From the NCBI RefSeq assembly GCF_014201095.1, contig NZ_JACHDN010000001.1:4154001-4218000 (forward strand): a stretch of 64,000 bases of DNA, read 5' to 3'. The notes under the pieces were generated by a model. That model had not been told where the DNA came from. It did no database searches and saw nothing but the letters and a program-made list of their open reading frames with translations. The DNA comes from Cellulomonas hominis. Lineage in GTDB: Bacteria > Actinomycetota > Actinomycetes > Actinomycetales > Cellulomonadaceae. Of this stretch, positions 17,247 to 25,855 are shown piece after piece (positions within the stretch are counted from its first letter, which is position 1; each line of letters starts with the position of its first letter). A program made the position numbers and the translations under genes.

Positions 17247-17846
17247 CTACGGCCGGGGCGCGAGGTGCTCCAGGTACAGGGACCCGAGCACCCGCTCCAG
17301 GCCCGGCACGAGACTCGCCGCGTACTCCCGGATGAAGACGTCGACCGACCGGCAGAACTCGGGGCTGCCGGGCGCCTCGGTGGTCCCGGACCACGGGACG
17401 ATCTCGTCGTACGCGGTGAAGCGCACCCACTCCTGCACGTCGCGCTCCCGGGCAGCGCGGATGGCCCGGTCCCGCAGCCCCGCGTCCCCTTCCGTCGGTG
17501 GCGACCACGCCAGAAGGGTCGGGACGACCGCGGGGTCCTCTGTGCGCGCGTACAAGAAGAGGGCCGCGCCGCGGACCTGGGGGGCTCGGTCACGGAGCGC
17601 GCTCGCCGCGAGCTCGAGCACCCGCGGGTCGGTGCGCACGCGGGACCCGGCGAACGTCACGAGGTCCCGACGCACCGGGGCTCGACGCTCCGAGCCGTAC
17701 GCCTCCGCCAGCAGGGGGACGAGGTCCGGGCCGGCCGACGGCAGGTACTGGTGGGCGACGTTGCCGCGCGGCAGCGGTGTCGCACCGGCCATCACGGCCA
17801 GCAGCCCGCGGACCTGGTCGTCGGTGAGGTGCTCGGCGCGCGGCAC
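17247..17846 (-). CDS. HEAT-repeat-like hypothetical protein
   Basis: A 199-residue, mostly helical protein. Repeated units of about 35-40 residues with Arg-Asp turns (APVRRDLVTFAGS, DRAPQVRGAALFLYART, DAGLRDRAIRAAR) suggest a HEAT or armadillo-like solenoid, as in DNA-alkylation-repair-like and immunity-type proteins. I do not recognise a named family. GTG at 17846 is chosen because AGGAGG lies 5 bases upstream; the frame is open for 20 codons more without a ribosome site. It is convergent with the peroxidase gene and divergent from the restriction enzyme gene. Confidence 0.65.
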   Translation of the reverse strand: MPRAEHLTDDQVRGLLAVMAGATPLPRGNVAHQYLPSAGPDLVPLLAEAYGSERRAPVRRDLVTFAGSRVRTDPRVLELAASALRDRAPQVRGAALFLYARTEDPAVVPTLLAWSPPTEGDAGLRDRAIRAARERDVQEWVRFTAYDEIVPWSGTTEAPGSPEFCRSVDVFIREYAASLVPGLERVLGSLYLEHLAPRP

Positions 17847-17952
17847 GCGTCCTCCTGGTGGGTGGTCGACGGCTGCGGCTGCGGTCGGTGCAGACGCTAC
17901 CGGCACACGGGGCCTGAGGAACCTCCGCTACCGCTAACCTCCTGATCAGGAC

Positions 17953-18999
17953 GTGAACCTCCCCGACGCAGAGTGGACGGAAGCACCGGTGAGCCTGAAG
18001 ACAGAAGCCTGGGCGTACTTCGATCGGATCATCAGCGACGCAGCGCCCGACAGCGCCCACTCCAACCCGTGGGTGCGGGAGGTCGACGGGCGCCTCTCCT
18101 ACGAGCCCGACTTCGACACCCTCGAAAGGCTCTTGAGCGTCCCGCTCCACCTCAGGGCGACGACGCAGACCGGGGTGCCTGCGCTGGCGCTGGACGTCTG
18201 GCTGAGCCACGAACTCCGACGCGCCGGGTTCGGGCCGGACTCCGTGTGGCCCCGGGCGAGCCACCCGCGCATCCTCCCGCAGCCGGTGGCCAACCTCATC
18301 GCCGCCGCCCCGCGGAGGCTGGCCAAGGAGATCGAGCACCTGCTGCGGTCGAAAGCCACGGTCAAGGAGGTCACGAGCGCCTCCGCGAGCATCCTGGGCA
18401 AGAACTATCTCAAGCAGGTCGACGTCATCATGTCGGACTGGCAGACCGGCCCCGAGATCCTGATCTCGACGAAGCGCATGGACTCGTCGTTCGGCAAGAA
18501 CGCGGCCAACCGGATCGAGGAGTCGTACGGCGACGCCAAGAACCTCCGCCTTCGTCACCCGCTGGCCGCGTTGGGATTCGTATTCGGACTGAGGTCCACG
18601 ATCCTCCAGGAGGAGCCCGAGAAGGCCGAGTGGCTGATCGACCTGCTGGAGAAGCTGGGACGCGAGGACGACGCTTACCACGCGACATGCCTGGTCATGC
18701 TCGACTACGGGGGTGAGATCGACGACGACGACACCCTCGATGCCGACGACGCCCTGGTCGCGGCAGGGTTGGAGAGCGACCCCGAGGCCGACGAGGGCAT
18801 GCCTGTCGTGGCGATCTCCGAACTCGAGGGGGTGATCGCGGCGATGCCGGCCGTGCGGGTTCAGCACGCGTCGATCCCGGACGCGCTCAGCCCGGCGACG
18901 TTCCTCGCCACGATGGTGCGCAGGGTGCTCGACACTACCCCCGTGACGCTCCACCGCGACGCGCGCGCACGCCTGAAGAGGCCGCGGGATCGCGAGTAG
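17953..18999 (+). CDS. Type II restriction endonuclease, probably AccI/XamI-like
   Basis: A 348-residue protein. The central region QVDVIMSD followed by PEILISTKRMDSSFG has the layout of a PD-(D/E)xK nuclease core: Asp157, Glu168 and Lys174, with the strand EILISTK carrying the lysine. Next comes RIEESYGDAKNLRLRHPLAAL, which I associate with the AccI/XamI type of restriction enzymes; this family name is from memory and uncertain. The gene is convergent with an adenine methyltransferase gene, with stop codons only 6 bases apart, the classic restriction-modification layout. Codon use is visibly less biased to G/C than its neighbours (codons such as TAT, GTA, CTT, GAT), a sign of transfer. GTG 17953 is assumed; GTG 17989 is possible. 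Confidence 0.72.
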   Translation: MNLPDAEWTEAPVSLKTEAWAYFDRIISDAAPDSAHSNPWVREVDGRLSYEPDFDTLERLLSVPLHLRATTQTGVPALALDVWLSHELRRAGFGPDSVWPRASHPRILPQPVANLIAAAPRRLAKEIEHLLRSKATVKEVTSASASILGKNYLKQVDVIMSDWQTGPEILISTKRMDSSFGKNAANRIEESYGDAKNLRLRHPLAALGFVFGLRSTILQEEPEKAEWLIDLLEKLGREDDAYHATCLVMLDYGGEIDDDDTLDADDALVAAGLESDPEADEGMPVVAISELEGVIAAMPAVRVQHASIPDALSPATFLATMVRRVLDTTPVTLHRDARARLKRPRDRE

Positions 19000-19005
19000 G
19001 GCCGA

Positions 19006-20664
19006 TCAGGCGGTCCGGACCCGCGGTCCCAGGGCGTCCAGCATCGTCGCCGACAACCCGTATGCCCTGGCCGCCGCCTCAGTCGCTGCGACACGGTCCC
19101 GGTCGCGAAATGCCTCTCGGAGGCGCTCGGCCGTCGGACGGTCGATCGACTCAGGCGCCGGCACACGGATCTTCCGGAGGTACTGCGCCTGGAAGCGCAT
19201 CGTCCCGCCACGCATCTTGACGCCGTACGCATCGACGAACGCCTCGGCGACGCGGCTGAGCAGGAGACCGCCCAGCACTTCGAGGTCCCATCCGGTGGAC
19301 ACGATGTAGTACAGGTTGTGGTGCGGGTAGAGCCCGCCCGGCTCGAACACCGGTGTGATCTGGGCCTTCATGTCGTGCAGCAAGAGCTTGGGCCGCTCTG
19401 CCAAGCCCGGGTACACCCTGTCGATCGTGCGGTACCACGCCGTGGGACGTCGCCTCGCGACAAACCGCTTTCGAACCGCGGGATCGGCCGCGAGCAACCG
19501 CGCCATGCGGGGGTACCGCTGAAGGTCCACGAGCTCGCCCCGCCCGTCCCACGGATTGATCAGGCACCGACGACGGTGATCCGAGAGGACCCCCGTGCGG
19601 ATGTCGTCCGCCATGACCAGCGGAAGCAGCCGGTCGGGCTCGATGTCGACCTCGTCGGCGTCGACGATGAACACCTTGTCGGCTCCTGACGCGACCCCGA
19701 TCGAGATCTTCGTCGTCCCGCCAGTGTCCTCGAGCCGCGGGAAGTTCTCGTTCAGGTGTTCGAGGAGCGCGATCAGCCCAGGGCTCCCGGATGGCCACAG
19801 GTCGCCACCGCCGAACCAGTCCTCCAGGCGCACGCCCGTCCAGCCGTCGCCGCAGGCGCGGTCGGACTCAGCCAGGGTGAAGGAGACCGCGGCGTCGGCC
19901 GCCTCGGCACCGAACTCCCCTGTCGTCTCGAGCAGCGCGACCACGCTCTGAGGGCGATTCGAGATCACCGTGATCGCGGGATAGGCGGCGACCTCCGCAT
20001 GGAACGCGTCGACGTCGTGCATCTGCCACACCGCATCGACGGAGTACCCGTCCGAGATCAGGCGTCGAAGGCGAGCGCCGTAGGAGTTGCGCATCCACCG
20101 GTCGGCACAGATGAACCCGAGCCGACCGCCGGGCTTGAGCAGTCCCAGCGAGCGCTCGTAGAACCCGACGAAGATGTCTGAACGTCCCCACATCGTCGAC
20201 CAGCGGGCCCGGTATGCGGTCGCGGTCGCCTCATCGAGATCATCGGCGCGGACGTACGGCGGGTTGCCGACGACGAAGTCGGCCTCGGCGTCGATGTCGT
20301 CCAGCAGGAAGTCGCCGTGGTGCACCCAGGTATTCGCAAGCCATCGGGCTTCTCCGTCGTGCGCTCCGTGCGCGCGGAGCGTGCCGACGACGAGTGCTCT
20401 GCACGCCTCGACGTGCTGCCCCTGCAGGTCGTACGCCCGGATCGCATCGGCCAACTCCGCGAAGGGGACGTCGTGCCGACGAGCGCTCCGGCACAGGCGC
20501 TCGACGATCGGGCCCAGGAACGCACCCGAACCCACGGCGGGCTCGATGATCGTCGAGGCAGCGAGGTCCGTCTCGACCCGGTAGCCCACCATGTCCAGCA
20601 GCGCGTCGACGACCCACCGACGGGTGAACACCTCCCCGTACTCGACCTCGGTCGGCTCCGCCAT
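19006..20664 (-). CDS. Type II N6-adenine DNA methyltransferase
   Basis: A 552-residue class I methyltransferase of the gamma order. The S-adenosylmethionine site is EPAVGSGAFL (residues 41-50), motif II includes the Asp of RAYDLQG (about 76-82), and the catalytic motif IV is NPPY (134-137), typical of N6-adenine modification. The C-terminal 250 residues, containing DDIRTG, the tract ERPKLLLHD and RGGTMRFQAQYLRKIRVP, form a TaqI/Eco57I-type target-recognition domain. It protects the host from the convergent nuclease. Either ATG 20664 or GTG 20670 could be the start; the second has GAGAGGA at better spacing. Codon use resembles the nuclease gene, so the pair probably arrived together. Confidence 0.9.
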   Translation of the reverse strand: MAEPTEVEYGEVFTRRWVVDALLDMVGYRVETDLAASTIIEPAVGSGAFLGPIVERLCRSARRHDVPFAELADAIRAYDLQGQHVEACRALVVGTLRAHGAHDGEARWLANTWVHHGDFLLDDIDAEADFVVGNPPYVRADDLDEATATAYRARWSTMWGRSDIFVGFYERSLGLLKPGGRLGFICADRWMRNSYGARLRRLISDGYSVDAVWQMHDVDAFHAEVAAYPAITVISNRPQSVVALLETTGEFGAEAADAAVSFTLAESDRACGDGWTGVRLEDWFGGGDLWPSGSPGLIALLEHLNENFPRLEDTGGTTKISIGVASGADKVFIVDADEVDIEPDRLLPLVMADDIRTGVLSDHRRRCLINPWDGRGELVDLQRYPRMARLLAADPAVRKRFVARRRPTAWYRTIDRVYPGLAERPKLLLHDMKAQITPVFEPGGLYPHHNLYYIVSTGWDLEVLGGLLLSRVAEAFVDAYGVKMRGGTMRFQAQYLRKIRVPAPESIDRPTAERLREAFRDRDRVAATEAAARAYGLSATMLDALGPRVRTA

Positions 20665-20720
20665 CGCCACGGTCCGGATCCTCTCACGGGGGTCGGACAC
20701 GGCCGCGGACCGCCGCGCCC

Positions 20721-22307
20721 TCAAGCCCCGCTCCGCTCCCCCATCAGGTGCACCGCCAGCACCGCCACGTCGTCGTCCCGCTCGTGCGCGTCGAACCGCC
20801 CGAGCAGCACGTCGCACAGCTCGCCGGCGTCCAGCGTCCGCGCGGCCGCGGCGACCTCCGCCATCCGGTCGAGCGCCTCCCGCAGGTTCCCGGTGCGCCG
20901 CTCCAGCAGCCCGTCCGTGACCAGCACGAGCGTGCACGGCCCGTCGGTGGCGATCCGCTCGACGGCCCGGTCCTGCGTCCGCCCGACGCCGAGCAGCGGG
21001 GAGGACGCCCGCACGTACCGCGCCCCCTCGGGCGTCACCAGCAGCGGCGGCAGGTGCCCGGCGTTCACGACCTCGACGGTGCCGTCGCGCAGGTCCAGCA
21101 CCGCGACGCACACCGACACGAGCTCGGGGTGGCTGCGCACCAGCAGGTCGTGCAGCAGGTCGAGCGCCCGCGCGGGCGGGTGGCCCTCCAGCAGGTAGGC
21201 GTGCAGCGAGAACCGGAGCTGCGCCATGACGGTCGCGGCGCGCAGCGAGTGGCCCTGCACGTCGCCGATCACGACGGCGACCCGGCCGTCGGGCAGCTCC
21301 AGGGCGTCGTAGAAGTCCCCTCCGACGCTGAGCTGCGCGTCGGAGGCGCTGTACCGGGCGGCCATCCGCAGACCCGGCGGCTCGGGCAGGGCGTGCGGCA
21401 GCATCGACCGCTGGAGCGTGAGCGCGATGAGGTGCTCCTCGGCGTACGACCGCAGGGTGGCGAGCGCCCCGCCGAGCGCCGCCCCGAGCTGCTCGGCGAG
21501 GTCGAGGTCCTCCGCCCCGAGCGGCCCGTCCGGCGTCGCGACGGCGAACCCGCCGAGGGCGCGGCCCGAGCCGTCGACGGCGGGCACGACGAGCCAGGCC
21601 GTCGGCGCGACGCCCGCCCGGTCGAGCATCTCCCGCCACACGCCGGGGGCGTCCGCGGCGGTGCTGTCGTACGGTCCGGGGCCCACCGGCGGCGACACGG
21701 GCGCCAGCAGCCGGCCGCGCACGACGGGGCGGCCCGGCCCGGCGCACACCACCCGGGTGGCCATGCCGTCCGGCGCGGCGGCGACCACGACGACGGGCGC
21801 GTCGAACACCGTCGCCGCGCCCTGGACCGCGGCGGCCACGAGCTCGTCCAGAGACCCCGCCGACGCGAGCGGGACGATCGTCGCCGTGAGGTCCGCGAGC
21901 CGGCGCGCGTGCTCGGTGATGCCCCGGCGCGCGGCGTGCGACCGGCACAGCGCCGCGACGGTCGCGAGGAACTCGTCGCGGTCCAGCGGCTCGACCAGGT
22001 AGGCGTCCGCCCCGCGCTCCAGCCCCGACGTGCGGGACCGGGCGTCGATGGACGTCGCGGACACGTGCACGACGGGCGCGGCGGTCGCCTCGTCCGCCTT
22101 GATCCGCTCGCACACGTCGAGGCCCGACATGTCCGGCAGGTTCACGTCGAGGACCACGGCGTCGTGCCCCGGGGCGAGGTCGAGCGCGTGCCGCCCGGTC
22201 GCCGCCTCGGTCACGGCGTAGCCGGCGCGGCGCAGCCACGACGCCATGACGTAGCGGTGCGCCTCGGTGTCGTCGACGACGAGCACGCGGCGCGGGGCGT
22301 CGGTCAC
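20721..22307 (-). CDS. Response regulator-GAF-PP2C phosphatase (RsbU-like)
   Basis: A 528-residue protein with three parts. Residues 1-125 are a receiver domain (VLVVDDTEAHR, phospho-acceptor Asp54 in VVLDVNLPDM, then the Lys position replaced in YLVEPLDRDEF, where the usual Lys-Pro is Glu-Pro). The middle, about 140-300, is GAF-like. The C-terminus is a SpoIIE-type PP2C phosphatase (SVGGDFYDALELPDGR, VVIGDVQGHSLRA, LVTDGLLERR, DDDVAVLAV). Such proteins dephosphorylate anti-sigma antagonists and so release a sigma factor. The GTG start overlaps the stop of the hybrid kinase gene, and it is the last gene of the stressosome operon. The missing receiver Lys may change its phosphorylation kinetics. 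Confidence 0.85.
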   Translation of the reverse strand: MTDAPRRVLVVDDTEAHRYVMASWLRRAGYAVTEAATGRHALDLAPGHDAVVLDVNLPDMSGLDVCERIKADEATAAPVVHVSATSIDARSRTSGLERGADAYLVEPLDRDEFLATVAALCRSHAARRGITEHARRLADLTATIVPLASAGSLDELVAAAVQGAATVFDAPVVVVAAAPDGMATRVVCAGPGRPVVRGRLLAPVSPPVGPGPYDSTAADAPGVWREMLDRAGVAPTAWLVVPAVDGSGRALGGFAVATPDGPLGAEDLDLAEQLGAALGGALATLRSYAEEHLIALTLQRSMLPHALPEPPGLRMAARYSASDAQLSVGGDFYDALELPDGRVAVVIGDVQGHSLRAATVMAQLRFSLHAYLLEGHPPARALDLLHDLLVRSHPELVSVCVAVLDLRDGTVEVVNAGHLPPLLVTPEGARYVRASSPLLGVGRTQDRAVERIATDGPCTLVLVTDGLLERRTGNLREALDRMAEVAAAARTLDAGELCDVLLGRFDAHERDDDVAVLAVHLMGERSGA

Positions 22308-24031
22308 GGGGCCGCCGTCCCCGCGGCCGCCCGCAGCGCCCGCGCGAGCGTCGCGGCGTCCAGGTCGGACTTGTCGAGGAACGGGGCGTCCGCGCCGGGT
22401 GTCTCCCCGCTGGACACGAGCACGACGGGCAGGTCCGCGGTCGCGGCGTCGGACCGCAGCGCGGCCAGCACCGCCGGGCCGTCCAGCCCGGGCATCCGCA
22501 CGTCGAGCAGCACCACGTCGGGCCGCTCGGCCGCCACCGCGGTCAGCGCCTCGGCGCCGTCCCGCGCCTCGCGGACCTCGGCGGCGAACTCCGCGAGCAG
22601 CCCGCGCAGCACCGCCCGGCTCGCGCCGTCGTCGTCGACGAGCAGCACCCGCCCGACCGCCGGCACGCCGGTCCGCTCCAGGGTGAGCGTGAACGTGCTC
22701 CCCCGGCCGACCTCGCTCGCAGCCTCCAGCGTCCCGCCCAGCGCCTCGGCCACCCGCCGCGCGTACGGCAGGCCGAGGCCCGTGCCCTTGACCGACGGCT
22801 GCAACCGGTTCGGCACCTGGAAGAACTCGTCGAACACGGCGTCGAGGTGCTCGGGGGCGATGCCGAGACCGGTGTCCCGCACCCGGATCACGACGCCGTC
22901 GGCATCCCCCGGGCCGGTCACCTCGACGGCGAGCGCGCCCTGCTCCGTGAACTTCGCCGCGTTGGTGAGCAGGTTCCGCAGCACCCGCCCGAGCAGCTCG
23001 GGATCGGTGTGGACGACCAGCCCGTCCGGCACCGCGAGCCGCAGGTCGACGCCCGGGCGCAGCAGGGGCCGGACGGTGCCGCCGAGCTCCGCCACCAGCG
23101 CGGGCAGGTCCACCCGGACCCGGCGCACGTGCTGCCGACCGGACTCGGCCCGCGCGAGGTCCAGGAGCTCGTTCACCATGCCGAGCAGCGCCCGCGCGCT
23201 CGTGTCGAGGTACCCGACCTGCACCCGCTGCTCCTCGTCGAGGTCCCCGTCGGCGAGCAGCGACGCCAGCCCGAGGATCGAGTTCACCGGCGCCCGGAGC
23301 TCGTGGCTGACGCTGCGCAGGAACCGCGTCTTCGCGTCGTTCGCCGCCGCGAGCTGACGGCCGCGCTCGTCCAGCTCGGCGTAGAGCGCGACGACGCCGC
23401 TGTTCGTCTCCTCCAGCTCGTCGGAGAGCTGGGTGTACATGGCGACGACGCCGCGGTTCGTCTCCTCGAGCTCCTCGTTGGCCCGCACCAGGTCCTGCTC
23501 CCGGGCGGCCAGCGCGTCGAGGGCCCGGACCAGCTCGGCGTTCTGCACCCGGAGCTCGGCCAGCGCGTCGGCGGACCGCGGCCGGGACAGGGCCGCGCGG
23601 ATCTCGTCGAACCGGTGCGCCGGGGGCGCCGACCCGTCGGGCAGGGACTTGCGCAGCACGACGACGTGCTCGCCGTCCGGTCCGGCCGCCGTCTCGACCC
23701 GGTCCACCAGGCGCCGGGCCGCCGCGACCCCCTCGCCGCCGTCCGCCGTCAGACCCGGCCCGCTCACCCGGACGCTCAGCTCCGCCCCCACCGGCCGCAG
23801 CGCGACCGCCAGCACCGCGCGCCCGCGCCCCCCGCCTGCGCGCCCGCGGCCGCCCGCGACCACCTCGCGCCCCACCTCGGACAGCGCGGTGGCCAGGCGC
23901 ACCTGGTCCTGCCGGTCGAGTCCGAGCAGCTCGCCGGCCTCCCGCCCGACCTGCCGCAGCACGACGACGTCGCCCTCGGCGAGCACCTCGACCGCGAGCA
24001 GGTCGCGGGCCTCCCCCGCGCCGGGCGTCAC
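22304..24031 (-). CDS. Hybrid sensor histidine kinase with anti-sigma-like N-terminus
   Basis: A 575-residue soluble kinase. Residues about 20-130 resemble a degenerate RsbT-type ATPase module (QVRLATALSEVGREVV). A coiled coil at about 155-235 contains a duplicated 17-residue unit, EELEETNRGVVAMYTQL then DELEETNSGVVALYAEL. The HisKA site is SVSHELRAPVNSI with His243, then the HATPase boxes NLLTNAAKFT, DTGLGI and GTGLGL. A C-terminal receiver has VLLVDDDGASR, the acceptor Asp in VVLLDVRMPGLDG and Lys in FLDKSDLD. Without membrane segments, it should sense a cytoplasmic partner, probably the RsbT/RsbR complex. It would phosphorylate its own receiver and perhaps that of the next gene product. 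Confidence 0.85.
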   Translation of the reverse strand: MTPGAGEARDLLAVEVLAEGDVVVLRQVGREAGELLGLDRQDQVRLATALSEVGREVVAGGRGRAGGGRGRAVLAVALRPVGAELSVRVSGPGLTADGGEGVAAARRLVDRVETAAGPDGEHVVVLRKSLPDGSAPPAHRFDEIRAALSRPRSADALAELRVQNAELVRALDALAAREQDLVRANEELEETNRGVVAMYTQLSDELEETNSGVVALYAELDERGRQLAAANDAKTRFLRSVSHELRAPVNSILGLASLLADGDLDEEQRVQVGYLDTSARALLGMVNELLDLARAESGRQHVRRVRVDLPALVAELGGTVRPLLRPGVDLRLAVPDGLVVHTDPELLGRVLRNLLTNAAKFTEQGALAVEVTGPGDADGVVIRVRDTGLGIAPEHLDAVFDEFFQVPNRLQPSVKGTGLGLPYARRVAEALGGTLEAASEVGRGSTFTLTLERTGVPAVGRVLLVDDDGASRAVLRGLLAEFAAEVREARDGAEALTAVAAERPDVVLLDVRMPGLDGPAVLAALRSDAATADLPVVLVSSGETPGADAPFLDKSDLDAATLARALRAAAGTAAP

Positions 24032-25041
24032 GCCGCCCCCGCGCGGGCCACCACGACGCTCGCGTCGTCCCGCCGGACCCCGAAGTCCCGCAGCAGCACC
24101 GCGGCCGTCACCAGCGGCGAGCGCGCCAGCAGGCCCGGGTAGCCCTCGAGCGTCTGGCGCTCGGTGACGCCGTCGCTGTGCATCACCACCACGGCGCCGC
24201 GCGGCAGCGGGTAGGTCGTCTCCCGGATGGTCCGGGCCTGGCCGCCGACGATGCCCGGGTGGCTGATCATCGCCCGCCGCGCGTCCCCGCCGAGCACCAC
24301 GCCCGCGATGTTGCCGACGCCGGCGTACCGGACCTGGTCGGCCTCGAGCCGCGCGATCGCCGCCGCGGCGCCGCGGGTGCCGGACAGCGCCCGGTGCACG
24401 GTCGTGAGCAGGGTCGCCGGGCCACCGGGCGGGGCGGCCCGGAACGCCCGCACCGCCTCGCCGCTCGCGGCCGCCGCGAGCGGGCCGTGGCCGAGCCCGT
24501 CGGCGAGGAGCAGCGTCAGCACGCCGTCGTCCTCGCGGACCGCGTACGCGTCCCCGCAGACCTCCTGGCCCGCCATCGGCCGGGTGACCCCGACCGCGGC
24601 CGGGACCGGCGCACCGTCCGCGCGCTCGGCGGCGAAGCTCGCCACGATCACCGTGCCCGACCCGGGCCGGGTCCAGACGTCCCAGGACGACGCGAGCCGC
24701 GCGACCGCCCCGAGCCCGATGCCCAGCGTCCCCGCCGACGACACCCCGTCCTCCAGCGCGGCCTCGACGTCGCCGATCCCCGGACCGGCGTCGACCGCGA
24801 CGGCCTCCACGACGGGTCCGGCGGCCCGGTGCCGCACGCGCAGCAGCACCGAGCCCGACCCGGCGTGCCGGACCTGGTTCGCCGCGAGCTCGGTGACCAC
24901 CAGCGCGACCTCGCCGACGCGCTCCTCGCGCATGCCGACCCGGGACGCCAGCGCGGACGCCGCCCGCCGCACCGTGCCGACCGCGCTCACGTGGTCGACC
25001 GTCAGCCAGGCGACGTCCTCGACGGTGCCGTCGGCGCTCAC
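24028..25041 (-). CDS. Anti-sigma-type ATPase fused to SpoIIE-like phosphatase (RsbX-like)
   Basis: A 337-residue two-domain protein. The N-terminal half is an HATPase of the serine-protein-kinase kind (ELAANQVRHAG, VDAGPGIGD, GTLGIGLGAVARLAS). The C-terminal half is a PP2C phosphatase (GQEVCGDAYAV, LADGLGHGPLAA, GVGNIAGVVLGG, VMHSDGVTE). In Bacillus the separate RsbX dephosphorylates stressosome RsbR and RsbS to reset the complex; this fused form could both phosphorylate and dephosphorylate. GTG 25041 is chosen because it overlaps the rsbT stop (GTGA), the same pattern as the other junctions in the operon; the frame extends upstream without homology. Confidence 0.8.
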   Translation of the reverse strand: MSADGTVEDVAWLTVDHVSAVGTVRRAASALASRVGMREERVGEVALVVTELAANQVRHAGSGSVLLRVRHRAAGPVVEAVAVDAGPGIGDVEAALEDGVSSAGTLGIGLGAVARLASSWDVWTRPGSGTVIVASFAAERADGAPVPAAVGVTRPMAGQEVCGDAYAVREDDGVLTLLLADGLGHGPLAAAASGEAVRAFRAAPPGGPATLLTTVHRALSGTRGAAAAIARLEADQVRYAGVGNIAGVVLGGDARRAMISHPGIVGGQARTIRETTYPLPRGAVVVMHSDGVTERQTLEGYPGLLARSPLVTAAVLLRDFGVRRDDASVVVARAGAA

Positions 25042-25454
25042 CGCGACCACGACGTGATCGTGACGCGCGTGCCCCGGCCGGGCGCGGTGTCGATCGCGAA
25101 CTGCTCCACCAGCCGGCGCGCCCCGGACAGCCCGAGGCCGAGGCCGCTGCCGCTCGTCCACCCGTCGGTCATGGCCTGGTCCAGGTCGGGGATGCCCGGC
25201 CCCTCGTCGCGGAACTCCACCCGCACGCCGGTGCGCCGCCCGTTGGTCTCGACGGACAGCAGCGCCTCGCCGCCCCCGCCGTAGATCAGCGTGTTGCGGG
25301 CGAGCTCGGACGCCGCGGTGACGAGCTTCGTCTGGTCGACCAGGGAGAGCCGGGCGCCCTGCGCGAGCGCCCGGACCGCCTGCCGCACCCGGACGACGTC
25401 GCCGTCGGTGGCGATGGCCAGCCGCTCGGCGGCCGCGGGATCGGTGGTGGTCAC
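25038..25454 (-). CDS. rsbT: RsbT-like serine/threonine kinase of the stressosome
   Basis: A 138-residue GHKL kinase. The N box is ELARNTLIYGGGG, G1 is FRDEGPGIPD, and G2 is GLGLGLSGARRLV. The size and lack of any other domain match RsbT, the switch kinase that is held by the RsbR-RsbS stressosome, phosphorylates both on stress, and is then free to activate a downstream phosphatase. The gene directly follows rsbS with a GTGA overlap and precedes the kinase/phosphatase fusion with another. Downstream target here is probably the PP2C protein encoded at 20721, which takes the place of RsbU. Confidence 0.88.
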   Translation of the reverse strand: MTTTDPAAAERLAIATDGDVVRVRQAVRALAQGARLSLVDQTKLVTAASELARNTLIYGGGGEALLSVETNGRRTGVRVEFRDEGPGIPDLDQAMTDGWTSGSGLGLGLSGARRLVEQFAIDTAPGRGTRVTITSWSR

Positions 25455-25855
25455 GCGGTCCCGGCCTCGTCGAGGCCCAGCAGCAGGGCCTCGGGGGACG
25501 TGGCGTCCGCCGGCTCCAGCAGGCGCAGGCCCTTCTCGACGTCGAGCGCCGTGCGCACGCCGTCGAGGGACAGCCCGAGCTCCACCATCGTGATCGCGAC
25601 GGCCGGCCGCATGCCGACCACCACGGTCGTCGCGTCCAGCACCCGGGAGATGCCCGCGATGGACGAGAGCATCCGGCCGATGAAGCTGTCGACGATCTCC
25701 AGGCCGGAGATGTCGATGAGCACCCCGCGCGCGCCGGTCTGCGTGATGCGCTCGGCGAGGTCCTCCTGCAGCTGCAGGGCGCTCTGGTCCTGGAGGTCCA
25801 CCTGGATCGAGACGAGCAGCGTCGACCCGAGCTTGAGGATCGGGACGGCGTCCAT
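25451..25855 (-). CDS. rsbS: RsbS-like stressosome scaffold (STAS domain)
   Basis: A 134-residue single STAS-domain protein. The sequence VPILKLGSTLLVSIQVDLQD starts the fold, and DISGLEIVDSFIGRML contains Ser57, the counterpart of the Bacillus RsbS phospho-serine (Ser59, alignment from memory). RsbS co-assembles with RsbR into the pseudo-icosahedral stressosome core and sequesters RsbT. ATG 25855 shares its A with the TGA of the rsbR gene; GTG 25858 just before is an equal alternative. About 10 extra residues at the C-terminus are Ala/Glu-rich and not conserved. Confidence 0.88.
   Translation of the reverse strand: MDAVPILKLGSTLLVSIQVDLQDQSALQLQEDLAERITQTGARGVLIDISGLEIVDSFIGRMLSSIAGISRVLDATTVVVGMRPAVAITMVELGLSLDGVRTALDVEKGLRLLEPADATSPEALLLGLDEAGTA

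Noticed and set aside
20665..22239. N-terminal extension of the methyltransferase frame over the PP2C gene
   Set aside because: The extension is low-complexity and lies over a receiver-phosphatase gene with intact motifs; the methyltransferase begins at 20664 or 20670.
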